Source: Actinomycetota bacterium (GTDB lineage: Bacteria; Actinomycetota; Rubrobacteria; Rubrobacterales; Rubrobacteraceae). From it: a stretch of DNA of 63,145 bases. The notes beneath the pieces were generated by a model that was given only the letters and a program-made list of their open reading frames with translations, was not told the DNA's origin and searched no databases. Positions 25,482-32,013 of this stretch are shown here, one piece after another (the stretch's first letter is position 1; each line of letters opens with the position of its first letter). The stretch spans positions 1 through 63,145 of the forward strand of contig SIRX01000057.1 of NCBI GenBank assembly GCA_004563715.1, written 5' to 3'. Both the position numbers and the translations under genes were made by a program.

Positions 25482-25748
25482 CTAGTCCTCTACGATCCCG
25501 AGAATGTCGTCAGCGTCCAGGATCATGTAGTCCTCGCCGTTGAGCTTGATCTCGGTCCCCGAGTACTTGGCGAAGACGATCACGTCTCCCTCGCCCACCT
25601 TGACTTCCTCGGCGTCACCGACCGCCACGACCTCCGCCGTCTGCGGCTTCTCCTTGGCCGTGTCCGGGAGCACGATCCCGGAAGCGGTCGTCTCCTCGCG
25701 CTCGACCATCTTGACCAGCGCGCGTTCTCCCAAAGGCTTGAACTTCAT
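25482..25748 (-). CDS. groES: Co-chaperonin GroES
   Basis: An 88-residue 10-kDa chaperonin lid. FKPLGERALVKMVEREETTASGIVLPDTAKEKPQ holds the mobile loop, and VGEGDVIVFAKYSGTEIKLNGEDYMILDADDILGIVE the beta core. The preferred start is ATG 25748, seven bases after GGAGG; the two ATGs just upstream are too close to or before that site. No groEL gene follows; the neighbour is the CwlM-like gene across a hairpin, and thioredoxin lies upstream. So GroES is encoded apart from GroEL here, as in some other actinobacteria that have extra groEL copies. Confidence 0.95.
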   Translation of the reverse strand: MKFKPLGERALVKMVEREETTASGIVLPDTAKEKPQTAEVVAVGDAEEVKVGEGDVIVFAKYSGTEIKLNGEDYMILDADDILGIVED

Positions 25749-25865
25749 TCGCATACCTCCTCTATCTGTCATACCGTATTTACACTACCCGATGAAATCA
25801 GGCTCGAAAACCCGTTCATCAGACTACCAACCCGAGATTGTAGCCGCCCGGGTTACCGGGTGCAA

Positions 25866-26177
25866 TTAGAGCCCGAGCTGAGAGGAGAGCTGGTTTTTCG
25901 GCAGCGCCCCGACCGCTTTCTGCGTCTCCTGGCCCTCCTCGAAGCGGACGATCGTCGGTATGCTGGAGATACCATAGTTCATCGCCGTCGAGGGGTTGTC
26001 GTCGACGTTTATCTTGACGAACCGCACGTCGCTCCGGCTCTCCGACATCTCCTCGAGGATCGGGGAGATTCTCCGGCACGGCGCACACCACGGCGCCCAG
26101 AAATCTACTATGACCGGCTTATCTGATTTGAGAACCTCGCCTTCGAAATTGGCGTCCGTAACCTCGCCGACCGCCAT
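25866..26177 (-). CDS. trxA: Thioredoxin
   Basis: A 103-residue thioredoxin with active site FWAPWCAPCRR (WCAPC instead of the common WCGPC), the conserved cis-Pro in SSIPTIVRF and the usual TDANFEGEVL N-terminus. It reduces protein disulphides using thioredoxin reductase, which is not in this window. ATG 26177 is preceded by GGAGG. It is the first of a leftward group with groES and the CwlM-like gene; the trx/CwlM neighbourhood is also seen in mycobacteria, where thioredoxin reductase is included. Confidence 0.95.
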   Translation of the reverse strand: MAVGEVTDANFEGEVLKSDKPVIVDFWAPWCAPCRRISPILEEMSESRSDVRFVKINVDDNPSTAMNYGISSIPTIVRFEEGQETQKAVGALPKNQLSSQLGL

Positions 26178-26277
26178 ACCAGTAAACCTCCATCGTCTCG
26201 GACAACTGCTTACGACCCACGCATTCTAGCACGCGGCGATCGGGCCTCCCGGCCCGCCGGGACCTCATCCCGGGGTG

Positions 26278-27240
26278 TTACACCCGGTCGGCTTCGAGGC
26301 CGTGGGGAAGGAGAAATTCTACCTCCACGGCCTCCGCGAGTTCCTCGGCCCGCCGAGCGTCGAGGACGCCCGCGCCCAGGGTCTCGGCGTTCGCCGCGGC
26401 GCACCCCGCCGCCAGCCGAACGGCGTCCGCGGGCGCGAGGTCGCGATGGAGCAGCCCGGCGAGCAACCCCGCCAGGTAGGCGTCGCCGCTGCCGATCGTG
26501 GACCACGCCTCGACCTTCGGTGCCAGCGCGGAGATAACGTTCTCACCGACCGCGAGGTAGGAGTGGCCCTCGGCGGAGGTGATGCACGCGCCCTCGGCCC
26601 CCAGGTCGACGAGCCGCCCCAGGGCCCGGGGGAAATCTTCTTCCTCGATGAAATCGAAGCCGACCACGCTCTCGGCCTCGTGCTGGTTGGGGCTTACAAA
26701 GGAGGGGCTGGCCTTGAGCGCCGTCCGCAACACGGTCGGGCTGGAGTCGACCACAGTGTAGAGGCCGCGCTCGCGGGAGCGCTGCACGAGGCCGACCAGG
26801 TAGCTGTCTTCCAGGTTCGGCGGTAAGCTGCCCGCGAAGACGACCGCCGTGGCGTACTCCATCAGGTGCTCCAGGCGGTGGGAGAACTCCCGGAGTTCGG
26901 CCGGGCTGACGTCGGGGCCGTACTCGTTTATCTCCGTCTGCGCCCCGCTCGTCGGGTCTATGATGGCGGTGGAGGTTCGGGAGCGTCCCTCGGTCTCGAC
27001 CAGGTCAAAGGGGATGGCCGCCTCCGAGAGCCCGTCGCGGATGGCGTCTCCGTTGCGCCCACCGGCAAAGCCCGTCGCCAGCACCGGCACGCCCAGAGAG
27101 CGCAGGCTACGCGCCACGTTTATGCCCTTGCCGCCCGCCAGCGTTACGCTCTCTTGCACCCGGTGGCGCTGGCCCAGCGTCAGGCTCGGCACTACCAGGG
27201 TCCGGGCGACAGCGGCGTTCAGGGTCACGGTCAGGATCAT
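26278..27240 (-). CDS. 1-phosphofructokinase / hexose-phosphate kinase (PfkB family)
   Basis: A 320-residue PfkB kinase. MILTVTLNAAVARTL and LAGGKGINVARSLRSLGVPVLATGFAGGRNGD are the N-terminal blocks of the FruK/LacC branch (GGKGINVAR rather than GGAPANVA). The catalytic signature is WSTIGSGDAYLAGLLAGLL. The conserved first-block Pro (N.A.D) reads NAAVAR, slightly unusual. Members phosphorylate fructose-1-phosphate, tagatose-6-phosphate or fructose-6-phosphate; no PTS gene is seen nearby, so which applies is open. It lies 22 bases downstream of the D,D-carboxypeptidase gene start-to-stop order on the same strand, possibly cotranscribed. Confidence 0.88.
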   Translation of the reverse strand: MILTVTLNAAVARTLVVPSLTLGQRHRVQESVTLAGGKGINVARSLRSLGVPVLATGFAGGRNGDAIRDGLSEAAIPFDLVETEGRSRTSTAIIDPTSGAQTEINEYGPDVSPAELREFSHRLEHLMEYATAVVFAGSLPPNLEDSYLVGLVQRSRERGLYTVVDSSPTVLRTALKASPSFVSPNQHEAESVVGFDFIEEEDFPRALGRLVDLGAEGACITSAEGHSYLAVGENVISALAPKVEAWSTIGSGDAYLAGLLAGLLHRDLAPADAVRLAAGCAAANAETLGAGVLDARRAEELAEAVEVEFLLPHGLEADRV

Positions 27241-27261
27241 GGGTCCGGTCCCTTCTTTCCC

Positions 27262-28491
27262 CTACTCAAAAATACCCTCTACGGTATACCATACCTTATC
27301 CCCCAGAGAGGCTCTTTCGTAACCTCCCCGGGCGACCAGCGGGCTCTGGCCCACGCGCCTCCCGTCCACCTTTGCGATCACCTCCCCGAGCCGCTCGCCA
27401 GGCCGGGCCTCGCCGGGAAGCTCGCCCGACACCCTCACCTCACGCTCCACGTCCGACTCCGGACCTACCAGGCTGTTTACGCTTTTTTCGGCCACGAGGC
27501 CCACGGTCTCTCCCCGGCGATAAGGCACCTCGACCCGGGTGTACTCCCTACCCTCTACCACCAGCTCGCGCCGCTCGTGGGCCTCGAAGCCGTACTCCAG
27601 CAACGCCATAGAGTCGACGAAGCGGTCCTCGTCGTTGAGGACGACCGCTATGTAGGATTCGTCTCCGGCCGCCGCCGAGGCGACGAGGCTCGGGCCTGCG
27701 GCGGGCGTGGTCCCCGTCTTGACCCCGGTCGCGGGCCCGTAGGTAAAGAGCAGGTCGTTGGTGTTCGTGAGCGGTATCTTCCGGTCCCGGGTGGTGATGG
27801 CGGCCTGCGCGGTCGCCACGGTGTCTTTGAAGAGCGGGTACTCGAGGGCCGCCCGCGTCATGGTTGCAAGGTCCCGGGCGCTGGAGTATTGCCCGGGGGC
27901 GTCCAGGCCGGTCGGGTTGCGGAAGCTGGTCTCTTCGAGCTCCAGTTCACGCGCCTTCTGGTTCATCCTCCCGACAAAACGTTCCACGCTGGCGTCGCCG
28001 GTCCCGTCCCCGAAGTGCTCGGCCAGAGCCCAGGCGGCATCGTTGCCCGAGGAGATCAGGGCCGCCATCACCAGGTCCCGGACGCTCACGGCGTCCCCGG
28101 TGGAGAGCCCCACGTTGCTGTAGAGCGGCACCGCGAACGAGGCGGCGTCCCCGGATATGATCACCTCGTCGTCCAGGCTCGCCTCCCCGGCCGCTACCGC
28201 CTCCAGGACGACCAGGGCGACCATGATCTTGTCCGTAGAACCCATCGGCAACGCTTGCCCCGCGTTCCCGGCGGCCAGCAGGTCCCCGCTGCGGGCGTCC
28301 ACGAGCACCCAGGCCCGGGCCGCCAACTCCGGACCGCGGGGCTCTCCGGCTCCAGCCTCGGAAACAGCTTCCGCCGGAGCCGTGCCGGCCGCCTCCTGGC
28401 CCCCGGCGGGCGGCGCAGGACCCGCCAGCGCAACCGTCAGGAGCGCCACGAACAGAAACATCGCCAGGTATTTTGGGCCTCGGTAATACAA
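27262..28491 (-). CDS. dacA: D-alanyl-D-alanine carboxypeptidase (S11)
   Basis: A 409-residue exported penicillin-binding protein. Signal peptide MFLFVALLTVALAGPAPPAGGQ; the three serine-enzyme motifs are STDK (in LPMGSTDKIMVALV), SGN (ALISSGNDAAWALAEHFG) and KTGT (GPATGVKTGTTPAAG). A beta-rich C-terminal domain follows (YTRVEVPYRRGETVGLVAEKSV). It trims the terminal D-Ala from pentapeptides in the wall. The start is TTG 28491 or ATG 28461; the second gives a cleaner signal peptide. TATAAT at 28500-28505 (leftward), eight bases before the TTG, is its probable promoter. Confidence 0.93.
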   Translation of the reverse strand: MYYRGPKYLAMFLFVALLTVALAGPAPPAGGQEAAGTAPAEAVSEAGAGEPRGPELAARAWVLVDARSGDLLAAGNAGQALPMGSTDKIMVALVVLEAVAAGEASLDDEVIISGDAASFAVPLYSNVGLSTGDAVSVRDLVMAALISSGNDAAWALAEHFGDGTGDASVERFVGRMNQKARELELEETSFRNPTGLDAPGQYSSARDLATMTRAALEYPLFKDTVATAQAAITTRDRKIPLTNTNDLLFTYGPATGVKTGTTPAAGPSLVASAAAGDESYIAVVLNDEDRFVDSMALLEYGFEAHERRELVVEGREYTRVEVPYRRGETVGLVAEKSVNSLVGPESDVEREVRVSGELPGEARPGERLGEVIAKVDGRRVGQSPLVARGGYERASLGDKVWYTVEGIFE

Positions 28492-28499
28492 AGAACGTG

Positions 28500-28527
28500 A
28501 TTATAGGGTGCCGGGGCTTCGGGACAA
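28500..28527 (-). promoter_or_regulatory. Leftward promoter of the carboxypeptidase gene
   Basis: Read leftwards: TTGTCC (28527-28522), 16 bases, TATAAT (28505-28500). Its -35 box overlaps the -35 box of the rightward promoter at 28521. Confidence 0.6.
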
Positions 28528-28549
28528 GCGTCGCGCTCCCGCGTATAAT
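28521..28549 (+). promoter_or_regulatory. Rightward promoter of the leader-peptide / thioredoxin-fold gene
   Basis: GGGACA (28521-28526), 17 bases, TATAAT (28544-28549). Initiation near 28557-28560 would make the ATG at 28560 leaderless. Confidence 0.6.
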
Positions 28550-28559
28550 TTCAGCCGCC

Positions 28560-28595
28560 ATGTGTTCTTCTTCTCACCTCAGACCGGCGGCGTGA
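28560..28595 (+). CDS. Possible leaderless 11-residue leader peptide
   Basis: ATG 28560 lies ten bases after TATAAT and opens MCSSSHLRPAA, whose TGA (28593-28595) overlaps the GTG start (28592-28594) of the thioredoxin-fold gene as GTGA. The arrangement resembles the cysteine-containing leaderless leader peptides known upstream of some mycobacterial operons, although only one Cys codon is present here. The existence of the peptide is inferred from the promoter and overlap alone. Confidence 0.4.
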   Translation: MCSSSHLRPAA

Positions 28596-29134
28596 AGCGC
28601 CTGCTCATACTGGGCGTTCTGGTGCTCGTGATGGCCGCAGGCTGGCGGTCCTACGGCTCCCCGGAGACGGGTACGGGCACCCTCACGCTTTCCCAACCCG
28701 CCCCGAACGTCGGCGAGGCAGCCCCGGAGTTCGCCGCCACCTCCGTCACCGGCGAGACCTTCCGGCTGGACGACCGCGGGACATACGTGCTGGCCTTCTG
28801 GAGCACGCTGAACCAGGGCTCGTACAGGTCCAGGCTGGAGCTCTCGGAGATGGCGCGGGAATACTCCGACGCGGACATCTCCTTCGCGGCCGTCTACGTA
28901 AACAACCCTTCCGGCGACTACTCGGAAGCCCCCTACACCGTGATCATGGACCCCAACGGACGGCTGACCTCACTCTACAACGTCAAGCGGGTACCGCGTC
29001 TCTTCCTGATCGAGAACGGCCGGGTAGAGTTCGTGTACAACAGCTACCACGAGGAGAACCGGAGGCTGCTGGAGGACAGGATCGCTCAGTTGCTTCCGGA
29101 GGAGGGGCCGGGGCAAGACCGGGAGCCCGGCTGA
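28592..29134 (+). CDS. TlpA/AhpC-like thioredoxin-fold protein without the redox cysteines
   Basis: A 180-residue protein. GTG 28592 starts an N-terminal anchor or signal (MKRLLILGVLVLVMAAGW). The soluble part follows the TlpA/redoxin plan: VGEAAPEFAATSVTGETFRLDDRGTYVLAFWS, then TLNQGS where the CxxC normally sits, YVNNPSGDYSEAPYTVIMDPNGRLTSLYNVKRVPRLFLIENGRVEFVYNSY with the cis-Pro (VPRLFL). The mature sequence has no Cys, so it cannot exchange disulphides; a binding role is more likely. The frame is open for 28 codons upstream without family character. It is divergent from the carboxypeptidase gene. Confidence 0.82.
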   Translation: MKRLLILGVLVLVMAAGWRSYGSPETGTGTLTLSQPAPNVGEAAPEFAATSVTGETFRLDDRGTYVLAFWSTLNQGSYRSRLELSEMAREYSDADISFAAVYVNNPSGDYSEAPYTVIMDPNGRLTSLYNVKRVPRLFLIENGRVEFVYNSYHEENRRLLEDRIAQLLPEEGPGQDREPG

Positions 29135-29191
29135 CCGGGTAGCGGCCAGAGAAACGGTTTCGTACAATAACAGGACGGTTGGAGGTAGATC

Positions 29192-29290
29192 ATGAAACGG
29201 GAGAACGCGGTACAGCTACTGGGTGTGGCGATAACGGTGGGAACGATTCTGCTGATGATCGTGGCCCTTCTCCACACCTTTACCAGTTGA
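29192..29290 (+). CDS. 32-residue single-helix membrane protein
   Basis: ATG 29192 is seven bases after GGAGG (GGAGGTAGATC), and TACAAT at 29163-29168 is a likely -10 box. The product MKRENAVQLLGVAITVGTIL... continues LMIVALLHTFTS: a charged N-terminus followed by one helix of about 20 hydrophobic residues. No family recognised. The clean ribosome site and own promoter support a real small protein, perhaps a membrane-complex subunit or regulator. Confidence 0.65.
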   Translation: MKRENAVQLLGVAITVGTILLMIVALLHTFTS

Positions 29291-29313
29291 CTCCGGGCTG
29301 CTTCCGCAGCCTC

Positions 29314-30159
29314 CTATAGCCGGGCCCCGACGCCCCGGAGTTCGTCCCGGGCGTCCCGGGCGGCGCTGCGGGCGGCGCTCTGGTACCCGCCCCCGGACTT
29401 CTCGTACGCGTAGAGAATCCCCCGGCTGCTGTTGACCAGTACCCCGCCGCCCCGCCGGTCCAGCAGCGCCCGCACACCAGCAGCGTCCCCGCCCTGGGCC
29501 CCGTAGCCCGGAACGAGGAAGAGCGCCCGCGGGAGCAGCTCCCGTACCCGGCGGCCGACCTCGGGGCGCGTAGCCCCCACGACCGCGCCCGCATCCGGGT
29601 AGTCGCCCGTTCCCCCGCCCAGCCGGCGCACCAACTCCGCCGCGACCTCGTATACGGGGGGCCTGGTGGCTTCTTGAAACGCTGGCGCCGAGGGGTTGGA
29701 GGTCGCGACCAGCACGAACACGCCACCCCCGGCCTCCAGACGGCGCACCTCTTCCAGAAAAGGAAGCACCGCGTCGTCCCCCATATACGGGCTGACGGTC
29801 GCGCAGGCTGCGCCGTAGACGGCCAGATGGGCTTCGGCGTAGGCCGCGGCGACGGGGCCTATGTCGCCGCGCTTCACGTCCGCTATGACCGGCAGGCCGA
29901 GATCCGCCGCATCCCGGACGAGGCCCGCGTACACCTCCATCCCCCGGGGCCCCAGACGCTCGAAGTACGCCGACTGGAGCTTTACGGCCGACACCTCGTC
30001 CACGACGGCTTCCAGCACCCCCCGACAGAACTCGTAAACCGCCCGGTCTTCCGAATGGTGGCGGGCCGACACCTCCTCCGGCAGGCGGCCGGGGTCCGGG
30101 TCGAGGCCCGCCACCAGCGCGGACTCCTTGCGGCGCGCGGCGTCTACCAACACCTGCAA
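29314..30159 (-). CDS. pyrF: Orotidine 5'-phosphate decarboxylase, type 2
   Basis: A 281-residue decarboxylase that converts OMP to UMP. The catalytic block VIADVKRGDIGPVAAAYAEAHL contains the Lys-x-x-Asp pair; AVKLQSAYFERLGPRGM and SSRGILYAYEKSGG are also family blocks. The length and VATSNPSAPAFQE match the actinobacterial/type 2 form. The TTG start at 30159 follows a G-rich site (GGGGGG). It is separated from the upstream HU gene by a terminator, so it has its own promoter, and pyrE is close by, though not in the same operon. Confidence 0.95.
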   Translation of the reverse strand: MQVLVDAARRKESALVAGLDPDPGRLPEEVSARHHSEDRAVYEFCRGVLEAVVDEVSAVKLQSAYFERLGPRGMEVYAGLVRDAADLGLPVIADVKRGDIGPVAAAYAEAHLAVYGAACATVSPYMGDDAVLPFLEEVRRLEAGGGVFVLVATSNPSAPAFQEATRPPVYEVAAELVRRLGGGTGDYPDAGAVVGATRPEVGRRVRELLPRALFLVPGYGAQGGDAAGVRALLDRRGGGVLVNSSRGILYAYEKSGGGYQSAARSAARDARDELRGVGARL

Positions 30160-30185
30160 GACGCCCCCCGTTCCTCGCGGACAGT

Positions 30186-30213
30186 AAAAAGCCGCGGAAG
30201 GTTATTCCGCGGC
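30186..30213 (-). terminator. Rho-independent terminator of the HU gene
   Basis: Read leftwards: GCCGCGGAA, loop TAACC, TTCCGCGGC (30213-30191), then TTTTT (30190-30186). A nine-pair GC-rich stem with an ideal T-run. Confidence 0.9.
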
Positions 30214-30244
30214 GTGGGGTGACCGGTGTGTCGCCGGATCGTTC

Positions 30245-30523
30245 TTACTTGATCTGGTCTTTGAGCTTGTTGCCGGCGGTGAACTTGGGCACCTTGGAGG
30301 CCGGTATCGTCATCTTCTGCTTGGTCTGCGGGTTTATACCTTCGCGGGCGTCACGCTCCTGCACGTAGAACTTGCCGAACCCGGTGATCTGTACGTCCTC
30401 GCCCCGCTTCAGGGCGTCCTCGATGGTGCTGATGAACTTCTCGACAAACTTCTGGGCGTCGCTCTTGGAGCTACCGGTCCCGTTTGCTATGCTCTCGATC
30501 AGGTCCGTTTTGTTCATGGTCAT
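30245..30523 (-). CDS. HU-family nucleoid protein
   Basis: A 92-residue DNA-bending protein. NKTDLIESIANGTGSSKSDAQKFVEKFISTIEDALKRGEDVQITGFGKF is the dimerisation body and VQERDAREGINPQTKQKMTIPASKVPKFTAGNKLKDQI the DNA-binding arm, with the Pro that intercalates (NPQTK). No basic Ala-Lys tail of the mycobacterial type is present. ATG 30523 or 30517 may be used; GGGAGG lies about ten bases before the first. A terminator follows the gene, so it is a separate unit. Confidence 0.95.
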   Translation of the reverse strand: MTMNKTDLIESIANGTGSSKSDAQKFVEKFISTIEDALKRGEDVQITGFGKFYVQERDAREGINPQTKQKMTIPASKVPKFTAGNKLKDQIK

Positions 30524-30607
30524 GCTTGAATTACCTCCCTGTTCTCGTTGTTCCCTTCGCTTTCCCCCGGTTTGTCCGGAAGACTATAGCAGACGCTTTT
30601 CGGCCTC

Positions 30608-31135
30608 TCAATCGGCATTTTCTACCCGAAGGTCATCTATCCTAAGCAAAGCCTGAAAGTGGAACTCCTGGAGACGGTCCGAGAACTCCTCCCGCCGGTC
30701 GAGGACCGCTGCTATCTTGACGACCCGCATCCCGGCTTCGGACAGGCGCCGGGCGGCCTCCACCGCCTGCGTCCCCGTGGTAACCACGTCCTCGATAAGG
30801 ACCGCCCGCTCGCCAGCCTCGAAGCTCCCTTCGACGCCTTTCCCGGTGCCGTATTCCTTCGCCGACTTGCGGACTATTACGTAGGGCAGCCCGGTCGAGA
30901 GCGCCGCGGCGACCACCAGAGGCACCGCTCCCAACTCGACCCCGGCGAGCCGGTCCACGCCCGGCGGGATGATCCCCGCCAACGCCGCCCCCACGTCGCG
31001 CAGGAGGCCAGGCTCGGTGGAGAAGAGGTACTTGTCCACGTAGAAGCTGCTCCGCTCCCCGCTGGAGAGCACGAAATCTCCCTCCAAAAGGGCCGCCGCC
31101 CTTACGCGGGAGGCGAGATCAGGGCCCGGGCTCAT
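30608..31135 (-). CDS. pyrE: Orotate phosphoribosyltransferase
   Basis: A 175-residue enzyme making OMP from orotate and PRPP. The PRPP signature AVLIEDVVTTGTQAVEAARRL is intact; DFVLSSGERSSFYVDKYLFST and VIVRKSAKEYGTGKGVEGSF (flexible loop) are further family blocks. Length is normal for the short bacterial form. Its start overlaps the end of the small coiled-coil gene by 17 bases, so they are coupled. Together with pyrF it covers the last two steps of UMP synthesis. Confidence 0.95.
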   Translation of the reverse strand: MSPGPDLASRVRAAALLEGDFVLSSGERSSFYVDKYLFSTEPGLLRDVGAALAGIIPPGVDRLAGVELGAVPLVVAAALSTGLPYVIVRKSAKEYGTGKGVEGSFEAGERAVLIEDVVTTGTQAVEAARRLSEAGMRVVKIAAVLDRREEFSDRLQEFHFQALLRIDDLRVENAD

Positions 31136-31415
31136 CGTTGGAGCGCTCCTGATGCTCCAGTTCCGCGAGGGCGGCGTCGAAAGACCCGAAGTCTACCCGG
31201 TCCAGTAGTTCCCCGACCTCGCGCGACTCCAGTTCCAGGGAGCCCATGGCGGACTCCACGCCAGCGTTGACCTCGCCCAACAGCTCTACCGCCCGGCCCA
31301 GCACCCCGATCAGGTCTTCGTCGGGCACGGTGCCGAGGTCGTCGGCGAGGGTTTCAAGCTCGGCTATCCTCGCCTCCAGCGCCTCGAGATCCGGTGTGCG
31401 CGCGTTGTTCTCCAT
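31119..31415 (-). CDS. Small acidic coiled-coil protein upstream of pyrE
   Basis: A 98-residue protein that is mostly helical with heptad-like Leu spacing: LEALEARIAELETLADDLG, DEDLIGVLGRAVELLGEVNAGVESAMGSLELESREVGELLDRV. It is acidic and lacks Cys. There is slight resemblance to exonuclease VII small subunits, not enough for a call. TATAGT (31429-31424, leftward) lies eight bases before the ATG, so a leaderless message is likely, and pyrE follows with a 17-base overlap. No family recognised. Confidence 0.65.
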   Translation of the reverse strand: MENNARTPDLEALEARIAELETLADDLGTVPDEDLIGVLGRAVELLGEVNAGVESAMGSLELESREVGELLDRVDFGSFDAALAELEHQERSNDEPGP

Positions 31416-31424
31416 GGGCCCGGA

Positions 31425-31670
31425 CTATACATCATTCCGTTCGCGGGGGTTGTCGTTCCCTGGTCCGCCCTTCCCGGGATGCCGCCCGGCCGCCCGGCCG
31501 AGGACGAGCCCCAGAACGACCGCTACCAACAGCACCCCCAGGAACGGGAGCAAGGCCCACACGAGAACGCCGTACCCGGCCCGCAACAGCACGACGGAAG
31601 CTACTGCTCCACCGAGCACCACGAGCGGTACCGCCCCCAGCAGAATAAAGAGCAACCTCTTCGGCTCCAT
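31425..31670 (-). CDS. Small two-helix membrane protein
   Basis: An 81-residue protein from ATG 31670 (the frame is open for 12 more codons to 31706). Two hydrophobic segments, LLFILLGAVPLVVLGGAVASVVLL and VLVWALLPFLGVLLVAVVLGLVLG, are followed by a hydrophilic tail with KGGPGNDNPRERND. No motif or family recognised. It lies between the CsoR-like gene and the pyrE group on the same strand. Confidence 0.55.
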   Translation of the reverse strand: MEPKRLLFILLGAVPLVVLGGAVASVVLLRAGYGVLVWALLPFLGVLLVAVVLGLVLGRAAGRHPGKGGPGNDNPRERNDV

Positions 31671-31746
31671 CCGGCTCACCGCCCCCAACCTCCCCGGACC
31701 TGCCACGAAAACTCGAAGACCAAGATCCAGCGCTCCCGCCCGCTGT

Positions 31747-32013
31747 CTACTTCGTTACCCGGTCTATGGCTTTCGCCAGGTCTTTTACCAGCTCTTCGGA
31801 GACGCCCTCCTGCTCGGCGCGTTCCTCGACGTAGTCCTTGAGCAGCAGGGCGTTTACGCGCCGGACGGCGGAGAACACGGCGTTGGTCTGCTGCACCACG
31901 TCGGCGTACGTAACGTCACCCTCGTCGACCATCTTTACTATCCCCCGCACGTGGCCCTCGACGCTCCTGAGCCGCCGCAAGACTTCGGCCTTATTCTCCC
32001 TGCGCACCCTCAC
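31747..32013 (-). CDS. CsoR/FrmR-family protein lacking the metal-binding residues
   Basis: An 88-residue all-helical protein. EVLRRLRSVEGHVRGIVKMVDEGDVTYADVVQQTNAVFSAVRRVNALLLKDYVEERA follows the DUF156 (CsoR/FrmR/RcnR) pattern closely. The Cys of the first site (normally YC.DV) is Ala, and the His and Cys of the second site (H...C) are Tyr and Arg, so neither copper nor formaldehyde/nickel sensing of the usual kind is possible. It may be a DNA-binding protein with another ligand. GTG 32013 overlaps the 3' end of murE by 23 bases, so it is coupled to that gene. Confidence 0.85.
   Translation of the reverse strand: MRVRRENKAEVLRRLRSVEGHVRGIVKMVDEGDVTYADVVQQTNAVFSAVRRVNALLLKDYVEERAEQEGVSEELVKDLAKAIDRVTK

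Noticed and set aside
25749-25772. Upstream ATGs for groES
   Set aside because: They precede or touch the ribosome site; ATG 25748 has the proper spacing and family N-terminus.
26866-28500. 544-codon rightward frame across the sugar kinase and carboxypeptidase genes
   Set aside because: Crosses two well-supported leftward genes and has no family character.
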